8,290 nucleotides of DNA from an uncultured Gammaproteobacteria bacterium (GTDB taxonomy: Bacteria; Pseudomonadota; Gammaproteobacteria; Steroidobacterales; JABDMI01). Below the pieces are notes generated by a model. That model was not told the origin of the DNA. It saw only the letters and a program-made list of their open reading frames with translations, and ran no database searches. The position numbers and the translations under genes are program-made. The stretch lies in NCBI GenBank assembly GCA_938039225.1, contig CALHVH010000077.1, positions 1 through 8,290 of the forward strand, in the 5' to 3' direction. This document shows positions 1 to 7,100 of this stretch, piece by piece (positions within the stretch are counted from its first letter, which is position 1; the number at the start of each line of letters is the position of its first letter).

Positions 1-1848
1 TTTCAATTCAAGTTAAGTAAGTTACAAAAAGAACATCCAGATAAAATTATTGCTGGTGGCTATTTGGAGGCAAGGGCACTTTATCTCGCTCCGGAATATG
101 ATTCTTGGGGTAATCAGGGTCGACAAAGTCGTACGATTCATTTAGGAGTTGATTATTGGCTGCCAGCCTTAACGCCTGTACATGCAATTTTAGATGGTGA
201 GGTGGTCGTGGCCACAGACAATGCTGGTGATAAGCAATATGGTGGTTTAGTCATTCTTAAGCATACTGTAGAAAACATTGAATTTTATTCTTTGTATGGC
301 CACCTCAATGTGGCTAGTGCATTACAAAACCGTGTAGGTGACATAATAGCTAAAGGTCAACAAATTGCATTATTAGGGGCGTATCCTGAAAATGGTAATT
401 GGGCTACTCATTTGCATTTTCAGTTAATGCTAAGCATGTTGGATTATAAAAACGATTTTGCTGGTGTTGCTTTTCATCACAAAATACAAGTTTGGAAAAG
501 TCTTTGTCCTGATCCAAACCTTCTCTTTAAAACAGAAGTTTCATCCGATATTACCGAAGCCTCTAAGGCAGAGCTTTTAACTTATCGTAAGCAGCACTTG
601 GGTAAGGGCATGAGCTTGCAATATGCTGAGCCATTAAAAATAGTACGTGGCCATCAACAGTATTTAATAGATGAACATGGGCGTAAATATTTAGACACCG
701 TTAATAATGTAGCCCATGTTGGGCATGAGCATCCGGATGTAGTTAAAGCCGGTCAAGATCAAATGGCATTATTAAACACTAATACACGTTATTTGAATGA
801 AAAAATAAACTACTTTGCTCAGGAATTGTTAGCAACTTTTCCAAAAGCCTTAAGTGTTGTGCATTTTGTGAACTCGGGTAGTGAAGCCAACGAATTGGCC
901 TTACGTATGGCAAAAACAGTGACCGATCAAAAAAATATTATTGCTTCACAAGTGGGGTATCACGGAAATACCAACGCTACAATTGAAGTCAGTTCTTATA
1001 AGTTTGATGGTAAGGGTGGTTTAGGTAAACCAGAATCCACAAGCATCTTTCCTTTACCGGATGCGTTCAGAGGTAAACATAGAGGTGAATCTGCAGCTGA
1101 AAATTATGCTCAAGAAGTTAAGTCTTGTGTGGATGCAATACGAGCTAAGGGTGAGGGGGTAGCTGGTTTAATTCTTGAGCCAATACTCAGTTGTGGTGGG
1201 CAGATTGAGTTGCCACAAGGTTTTTTGAAAAAAGCCTACCAGCATATTCGTCAAGCAGGTGGTGTGTGTATCTCTGATGAAGTACAAACGGGTTGTGGGC
1301 GTATGGGCAAAACATTTTGGGGTTTTGAATTACATGATGTAACCCCCGATATCGTAACAATTGGTAAACCGCTTGGAAATGGTCATCCAGTTGCTGCGGT
1401 TGTTTGTACTCAAGAGATAGCAAATAAGTTTGCCAATGGTATGGAGTATTTCAATACCTTTGGTGGTAATCCCGTTTCTTCAGTCATTGGCACGGAAGTG
1501 TTAAAAGTAATTAAACGTGAATCTCTGCAAGACAATGCTTTACAAGTCGGCGAGTATTTAAAAGTTGGTCTAATAAAACTTCAGACCGCTTACCCAATCA
1601 TTGCTGATGTACGTGGGCAAGGTTTTTTTCTAGGCCTTGAGTTATTAGACTCACAAATGCTACCAATGGCTGCAGAATGTGATTACATCATTAATCGAAT
1701 GAAAGCACATAGTATTTTGATGAGTAGTGATGGGCCTGAGCATAATGTATTAAAAATAAAACCACCGATGGTGTTTTCACATTCCGATGCTGATGAACTC
1801 CTGGCTTGCCTAGAAAAAGTCTTACAAGAAGATTTTCTCAAGGTTTAA
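1..1848 (+). CDS. M23 peptidase / class III aminotransferase fusion (phospholyase-like), 5' end missing
   Basis: The 615 visible codons are open to the left edge; the TTG at 64 lies inside the reading frame and is not a credible start. Numbering from base 1 of the window, residues about 20-180 form an M23/LytM zinc peptidase domain with the family ligands: HxxxD (H47, D51), a catalytic-type His in YGHL (H101) and HxH (H137, H139). Residues about 190-610 form a class III PLP enzyme with the phosphate-binding stretch NSGSEAN (291-297), the PLP ring-nitrogen Asp in DEVQTG (D426) and the Schiff-base Lys in IGKPLGNG (K456). The best resemblance is to the AGXT2L group, whose animal members are phospholyases acting on phosphoethanolamine or phosphohydroxylysine. 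Bacterial relatives of this layout usually start with an aminoglycoside-phosphotransferase/hydroxylysine-kinase-like domain, which would lie upstream of the window. A kinase-plus-lyase route that phosphorylates and then eliminates an amino alcohol is therefore inferred; the substrate and the role of the peptidase domain are unknown. All key residues of both domains are intact. The gene ends 72 bp before prfC. Confidence 0.88.
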   Translation, partial: FQFKLSKLQKEHPDKIIAGGYLEARALYLAPEYDSWGNQGRQSRTIHLGVDYWLPALTPVHAILDGEVVVATDNAGDKQYGGLVILKHTVENIEFYSLYGHLNVASALQNRVGDIIAKGQQIALLGAYPENGNWATHLHFQLMLSMLDYKNDFAGVAFHHKIQVWKSLCPDPNLLFKTEVSSDITEASKAELLTYRKQHLGKGMSLQYAEPLKIVRGHQQYLIDEHGRKYLDTVNNVAHVGHEHPDVVKAGQDQMALLNTNTRYLNEKINYFAQELLATFPKALSVVHFVNSGSEANELALRMAKTVTDQKNIIASQVGYHGNTNATIEVSSYKFDGKGGLGKPESTSIFPLPDAFRGKHRGESAAENYAQEVKSCVDAIRAKGEGVAGLILEPILSCGGQIELPQGFLKKAYQHIRQAGGVCISDEVQTGCGRMGKTFWGFELHDVTPDIVTIGKPLGNGHPVAAVVCTQEIANKFANGMEYFNTFGGNPVSSVIGTEVLKVIKRESLQDNALQVGEYLKVGLIKLQTAYPIIADVRGQGFFLGLELLDSQMLPMAAECDYIINRMKAHSILMSSDGPEHNVLKIKPPMVFSHSDADELLACLEKVLQEDFLKV

Positions 1849-1881
1849 ACAGCTTTAGCAGTTTCTAAGCCTTATTTCGGC

Positions 1882-1887
1882 TACAAT
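1882..1887 (+). promoter_or_regulatory. possible -10 element upstream of prfC
   Basis: TACAAT differs from the sigma70 -10 consensus at one base and lies 33 bp before the prfC ATG. No convincing -35 hexamer is found at 16-18 bp upstream (the 17-bp position reads CAGTTT), and no extended -10 TG is present. prfC could have its own weak promoter here, or be read from the upstream gene, since no terminator separates them. The call rests on the -10 match alone. Confidence 0.3.
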
Positions 1888-1920
1888 ACGCACCTTATTT
1901 AATCTTTAAAATTTTCTCAA

Positions 1921-3507
1921 ATGTCTGAATTGCTCGAACAAATGCAAAAGCGTAGAACTTTTGCAATTATTTCTCACCCTGATGCTGGTAAAACAACACT
2001 TACAGAAAAATTGTTGTTGTTCGGTCGTGCAATTCAGTTAGCGGGTACCGTGAAAGGCCGTAAAGCAGCACGACATGCCACATCGGATTGGATGGCGCTT
2101 GAGCAGCAACGTGGAATTTCCGTGACCTCGTCGGTCATGCAATTCCCATACAAAGACCGTGTGGTTAATCTGTTGGATACTCCCGGTCACGAAGACTTTT
2201 CAGAAGACACTTACCGAACACTCACTGCAGTTGATTCCGCCTTAATGGTAATTGATTGTGCTAAAGGGGTTGAGCAGCGCACGATTAAATTGATGGAAGT
2301 GTGTAGGCTAAGAACCACTCCGATAATGACTTTTATTAATAAACTGGATCGAGAAGGGCGTGATCCTATTGAATTATTAGATGAAGTTGAGTCAGTACTA
2401 AAAATTCAATGTGCACCGATTACCTGGCCTATTGGTATGGGCAAGCGTTTTAGGGGTATGTACCATTTGCTGCAGGATAAGGTTTATCTTTATCAATCTG
2501 AGAAAGATGGCAAAGTGGGGTCTAACCTAATCATTAATGGTTTACATTCAGATGAGGCCAAAGAAGCTTTAGGTGATCTGTATGAAGAAGTTTGTGATGA
2601 GTTAGAACTTATCGAAGGCGCGAGTGAAGAGTTTGATAGGGAAAAGTATCTTGCTGGGACACAAACTCCAGTTTTCTTTGGTTCAGCCATTAATAATTTT
2701 GGAGTGGAAGAGCTTTTGGATTGTTTTGTTGATATGGCTCCTTCACCAATGCCACGTAATACCGAAGAACGTCAAGTAGCACCCACAGAAGAAAAACTCA
2801 CTGGCTTTGTCTTTAAAGTGCAAGCCAATATGGATCCTAAGCATCACGATCGTATTGCGTTTATGCGCTTATGTTCAGGTGAATTTAGTCGTGGAATGAA
2901 AATGAAGCACGTGCGTTTAGGACGCGATATTAAAGTACCTGACGCGGTTACGTTTTTAGCGGCGGATAGAAAAAATACTCAAAATGCTTATGCCGGCGAT
3001 ATTATCGGAGTGCATAACCACGGAACCATAAATATTGGAGATACATTTACCCAAGGTGAGGAATTACATTTCACTGGTATTCCGAATTTTGCACCAGAAA
3101 TTTTTCGTCGAGCCGTATTACGAGATCCTTTACGTATGAAAGCTTTACAAAAGGGTTTAGCTCAGCTCTCCCAAGAAGGTGCAACGCAATTATTTAAGCC
3201 TTTCAAGAATAATGATCTAATTCTCGGTGCGGTAGGTATTCTGCAATTTGATGTTGTAGCTTATCGTTTGCAACATGAATATGGTGTGACTTGTACCTTT
3301 GAAGCCATTAATGTGGCCACGGCGCGTTGGGTAGAATGCGATGATGAAAAGAAGCTGGATGAGTTCCAAACAAAGAATCATTCTAATCTGGCTTACGACC
3401 ATGGCGATGCTTTAGTGTACATTGCACCCAGCCGAGTAAATTTACAGTTGGCTCAAGAGCGCTATCCAGAAGTCGTGTTCAGAGAGACAAGAGAGTTTCA
3501 ACGCTAA
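1921..3507 (+). CDS. prfC: peptide chain release factor 3 (RF3)
   Basis: This is a translational GTPase that removes RF1 or RF2 from the ribosome after peptide release and so recycles them; it acts in the cytoplasm. At 528 residues it has the usual RF3 length (E. coli RF3 is 529). The G domain is complete: G1 P-loop HPDAGKTT (19-26), a switch I segment with RGISVTSS (64-71), G3 DTPGH (86-90) and G4 NKLD (140-143). The beta-barrel domain II and the RF3 C-terminal domain follow, with the end of the protein in the typical RYPEVVFRETREF form. The ATG at 1921 is fixed by an in-frame TAA at 1900-1902 with no other start codon between. No Shine-Dalgarno sequence is visible upstream (the preceding bases are ATTTTCTCAA). 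The gene stands alone in function; neither neighbour is a translation gene, and no terminator hairpin follows it. Confidence 0.98.
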   Translation: MSELLEQMQKRRTFAIISHPDAGKTTLTEKLLLFGRAIQLAGTVKGRKAARHATSDWMALEQQRGISVTSSVMQFPYKDRVVNLLDTPGHEDFSEDTYRTLTAVDSALMVIDCAKGVEQRTIKLMEVCRLRTTPIMTFINKLDREGRDPIELLDEVESVLKIQCAPITWPIGMGKRFRGMYHLLQDKVYLYQSEKDGKVGSNLIINGLHSDEAKEALGDLYEEVCDELELIEGASEEFDREKYLAGTQTPVFFGSAINNFGVEELLDCFVDMAPSPMPRNTEERQVAPTEEKLTGFVFKVQANMDPKHHDRIAFMRLCSGEFSRGMKMKHVRLGRDIKVPDAVTFLAADRKNTQNAYAGDIIGVHNHGTINIGDTFTQGEELHFTGIPNFAPEIFRRAVLRDPLRMKALQKGLAQLSQEGATQLFKPFKNNDLILGAVGILQFDVVAYRLQHEYGVTCTFEAINVATARWVECDDEKKLDEFQTKNHSNLAYDHGDALVYIAPSRVNLQLAQERYPEVVFRETREFQR

Positions 3508-3571
3508 TTCAAAAGTTAAGTTATTGTTTTTATAAGTTAATTTATAGATTTGTGATACTTCTGTACTGAAA

Positions 3572-3600
3572 TTGTTACAGCTTTAGCTTATGCTTAGTAT
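3572..3600 (+). promoter_or_regulatory. sigma70-like promoter for the lipoprotein gene
   Basis: TTGTTA (3572-3577) and TAGTAT (3595-3600) are separated by exactly 17 bp, each matching the sigma70 consensus at four of six bases. The predicted transcript would begin near 3607, giving a leader of about 18 nt to the ATG at 3625, or about 54 nt to the ATG at 3661. It is the best promoter candidate in the window and lies in the 117-bp gap after prfC. It may drive both the lipoprotein and the M36 protease, as no terminator separates them. Confidence 0.5.
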
Positions 3601-3624
3601 CAATTAAAACTAAATTGAACTCTC

Positions 3625-4056
3625 ATGAATCGATCCATATTCCAGTTCTCATTCTCGTTAATGAGCAAATTCCTAGTTCTTGTATTTTCTATTATTGGCT
3701 TGTCAGCTTGTAGCTCGCAATTAAATGAAGAGACTCCGCTCACCACAGAGTCCAATGTCGAAAAACCTATTGATAATCAAAATCTACATCCTGATTTCAT
3801 CAAGAAGCTCATTATAGAAAATAAATCGCTTCCTGAGCATGAGCAAGCCACGGCTATTACCCGTTATGTTTATAAGGGTGAATTCGTATATTTAGTGACT
3901 CCGCCGTGTTGTGACTTTTTCGCTAAGCTTTATAACAATAAAGGAATTTTATTGGGCTCACCCAGTGGCGGTTTAACAGGTAAAGGCGATGGAAGCTTGG
4001 CTGATTTTGATACCTTAAAAACTGATGCCTATGGCGTTTGGAAAAAAGGCAAGTAA
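3625..4056 (+). CDS. small predicted lipoprotein, DUF6970-like
   Basis: The product of 143 residues has a hydrophobic leader ending in the lipobox LSAC (Cys29), so it should be cut by signal peptidase II and lipid-anchored. Ser-Ser after the Cys, with no Asp at +2, suggests outer-membrane sorting by the usual Lol rule. The mature part has an acidic, Asn/Gln-rich linker and then a compact domain (about 75-130) with YKGEFVYLV, a vicinal pair Cys95-Cys96 followed by Asp, and a Gly-rich stretch SPSGGLTGKGDG. That pattern recalls small secreted proteins annotated as DUF6970, of unknown function; this match is from memory. A second in-frame ATG at 3661 (Met13) gives a more classical leader with Cys at 17, and may be the true start. 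Neither start has a Shine-Dalgarno sequence. The gene lies 117 bp after prfC and 52 bp before the secreted protease, with which it may be co-transcribed. No biochemical role can be assigned. Confidence 0.85.
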   Translation: MNRSIFQFSFSLMSKFLVLVFSIIGLSACSSQLNEETPLTTESNVEKPIDNQNLHPDFIKKLIIENKSLPEHEQATAITRYVYKGEFVYLVTPPCCDFFAKLYNNKGILLGSPSGGLTGKGDGSLADFDTLKTDAYGVWKKGK

Positions 4057-4082
4057 TTTTATTCGTTTGTTAACTTATTTTT

Positions 4083-4094
4083 TGAATTAATTCA
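4083..4094. repeat. 12-bp perfect palindrome before the protease gene
   Basis: TGAATTAATTCA is its own reverse complement and lies 14 bp before the ATG of the M36 protease gene. It could be a half-site pair for a dimeric regulator, but in AT-rich intergenic DNA such a short palindrome can also arise by chance. No clear -35/-10 pair accompanies it: TTGTTA at 4067-4072 has no good -10 at 16-18 bp. Confidence 0.3.
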
Positions 4095-4108
4095 CCCGGT
4101 TTTTTAAT

Positions 4109-7100
4109 ATGAACAAATTATTTAAATCAGTCTTATTGTTTGTAAGTGTTGCATCTATCACTCTAGTTAGTGCACGCGATATTACAGACTTACCCAATTA
4201 CCAAATTAAACTAAGCCCATCAAGTGAGACAGTAGGAGTACTGGCCAAGCAGTCAAATGAGGCTACACAGGTAGGTCAAGTTGATAAGTACTTAGGGGTT
4301 TTACCTTTTGAATGGGCAAAATCAGCTCAGACTCAATCGTCACTAAATAATTCAGATGCGTTAACAATAGCTAATACTTTTGTTGCAACAAAATATTCAA
4401 ATGCTTTGGTTGCTTCGGGATCTGAAATTAATTCTTTCAAGACTAGTAGCAAAAGAAATATCATTAAATTGCGTTATTTATCGGAAATGAGCAATGGTGT
4501 CAAAATTGCAAAATATACTCAATCTATTGATGGTTTTGATGTTCATGCACGAGAATTTAATGTTTTGCTCGATGCTGATAATCAAATTGTTGCAAGCTCA
4601 GGTTACTTGGCAGAAACCTTACCGTCAAAACTTGAGTCAACAGCTTCTGTGTTTAAAGTAAAAGAAAGAATAGCAATTGAACATGCCTTTGCAGATGTAA
4701 TGGGTGATAAGCATGCAATTGCATTGAAAGATAAAACTCCGCAGCAAACAGTTAATAAGGTGTTTGACGCTCAGCATAGTGTTGCAGCAATAAATTTGCA
4801 AAATGATATTCGCATTAAAAAAGTTTGGTTTGATCAGCGTTCGCAACTTATTCCAGCTTACTATATTGAATTGTTGGGTGATGATAATTCCAGTAAACAG
4901 CAGTTTGCATACGGTCACGTAATATCTGCAGATTCAGGTGAAATGCTATCGCGAAATAATTTGGTCAGTAGAGAGTCCTTTACTTATCGCGTATTTAATC
5001 AAGGTAGAGCAGACGGAAAACTTTTAGATGGTCCTCAAGGACATGAGTTACCGATTATTGCTGGCTCACCACAAGAAGCCCAAGCTGGAGTAAACCGTCA
5101 GCTGGCTAATACCGATTATAGTTTGGTGACTTTGGAGTCAGGTCCTATTTCAACGGGTGATCCTTGGTTACCGGCTTCAGCAACTACTACCAATGGTAAT
5201 AATGTACATGCTTATCTAGATTTAGATGGAGTTAATGGTTTTCAAAACGGTGGTGGCGATTTAATCGCTGAGACCACGTCAGCCCGTACCTTTGATTACG
5301 CGTTTGATCCCAATGCTACCTTAAATGCTGATGTAAGAAAATCAGCAGTCGTAAATTTGTTTTATATGAATAATTGGTTACATGATTGGTTTTATGATTC
5401 AGGCTTTGATGAAGTGTCGGGAAATGCTCAAGCCAATAATCTTGGTCGCGGTGGTAACGGAGGTGATGTTCTTTTAGCTGAAGGTCAAGACAGTAGTGGA
5501 CGTAATAATGCCAATATGGCTACTCCTTCCGACGGTGGTTCTCCAAGAATGCAGATGTTTTTGTTTGATGGATCTGGAACTGGTGCACAAAGTTTAGATT
5601 TAAGTAATGTACCTGGATTTGCTAATCCAACCATTGGCGTAGCCGGGTTCGGCCCCAAAAGTTTTACCAACGTTACCGCTGAAGTCATAGCCTATGTAGA
5701 CGCGACAGCTGCACCAAGTCTTACTGATGCTTGTGAGCCTCCGTCGAATGCGGCTAACTTAGTCGGGAAAATTGCCTTAATAGATCGAGGTGATTGTAAC
5801 TTCACAGTTAAAGTCAAAAATGCTCAAGATGCTGGAGCTATTGCCGTACTAATCGCAAATAATGTAGATGCTAACCAGGTTATTACCATGGGTGGTGCTG
5901 ACGTTACGATTAATATTCCATCCTTCATGGTTACCCAAAATGCGGGTGCAGCTATCCGAGAATCCTTAGCGGTCCCAAATAATGTGACAGCAACTTTGAA
6001 CAGAGAAGGCTTACCTGATTTAGATGGTACTTACGATAATTTGATTGTGGCTCACGAATGGGGACACTATATAAGTAATCGTTTAATTGGTAATTCTGCT
6101 GGACTTAATAATACTCAAGGAAGAGGTATGGGTGAGGGCTGGGGAGACTTCCTAGCAATTTTAACTTTTGTTGATGAACAAGATGCCTTGATTGCTGGCA
6201 ATGAGCAATTCCAAGGGCTTTACCCTACTTACGGTTGGGTTGATGATAATGCTTATTTCGGTATTCGTCGTGTACCTTATACAACAAACTTTGCTTTGAA
6301 TGCCTTAACCTTTAAGCATATTGAAGATGGTGTAGCTTTACCCAATACGCATCCCATCCGTGGTGGTGCTACAAATTCTGAAGTGCATAATACTGGTGAG
6401 CTTTGGGGTAACTTAATGTGGGAAGTGTATGCGGGATTAATCAATGACAATCGCTATACCTTCACGCAAGCACAAGAGTTAATGAAAGAATACATTGTGG
6501 CGAGTATGAAAATGACGCCGGTTTCGCCAACCTTTGTTGATGCAAAAAATGCCTTGTTATCCGTGGCACGTGCAAGCAATGAAGCTGATTTTGATTTAAT
6601 CTTGAATGTGTTTGCAAGGCGTGGCTTAGGTACAGATGCTCTTGCAAACGATCGTTTTTCTACGAGTAATTCTGGTATTTCTGAAGGCTTCTCTACTTCA
6701 TTGTTAGCCTTTGAAAGTTCTAATCCAGTATTAGATGCAAGTGCTACAGGCTTTTGTTCGGATGATAATATTTTAGATGCAGGAGAGTCGGCAATTATTC
6801 AAGTAACAATTACTAATAATGGCTTTGACCCTCTGACCAATGTCCCTGTATCCATTTCCAGTCCGGCCGATGTTAGCTTTGAAAATGGTGGTACTGTTAA
6901 CATCGCTAGTTTAGATGTCAACGCCAGTACGCAGGTCAACTTTGGCGTGACTTTGAATTCGGCCACAGTGGCTGAAGAGATAGTCTTTACGATTGATTTT
7001 CCAGATGTTGATGGAGTCTTAGAGCCATCGTTTGAAACCTTGTCTGCTGTAGTTAACTTTAGTTTTGGGCCTGATCCAAGTCGTGATACTGAGGACATGC

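Noticed and set aside
64..66. TTG at 64 as the start of the fusion gene
   Set aside because: The frame is open from base 1 without a stop, and the residues before it look like a continuing protein that leads straight into the M23 domain.
1187..1423. Minus-strand open frame of 78 codons
   Set aside because: It lies fully within the conserved PLP-binding part of the aminotransferase domain and shows no recognisable protein features.
1869..1884. Short hairpin AGCC...GGCT before prfC
   Set aside because: The stem is only about 4 bp and has no T-run after it, so it is not a credible terminator or attenuator.
2493..2690. Minus-strand open frame inside prfC
   Set aside because: It is antisense to a strongly conserved gene; its Ser-rich translation looks like a shadow of that coding strand.
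3508..3571. Possible terminator after prfC
   Set aside because: The related stretches TTAAGTTAT and ATAAGTTAA form an imperfect direct repeat, not an inverted one, and no GC-rich stem is present.
4637..4918. Minus-strand open frame of 93 codons in the protease propeptide
   Set aside because: It is a shadow of a well-supported gene, rich in Cys, Ile and Phe as expected from antisense AT-rich DNA.
6799..7098. Minus-strand open frame of 99 codons in the CARDB-like region
   Set aside because: It has low-complexity Ser/Thr/Leu composition from antisense reading, and the plus-strand domain is clear.
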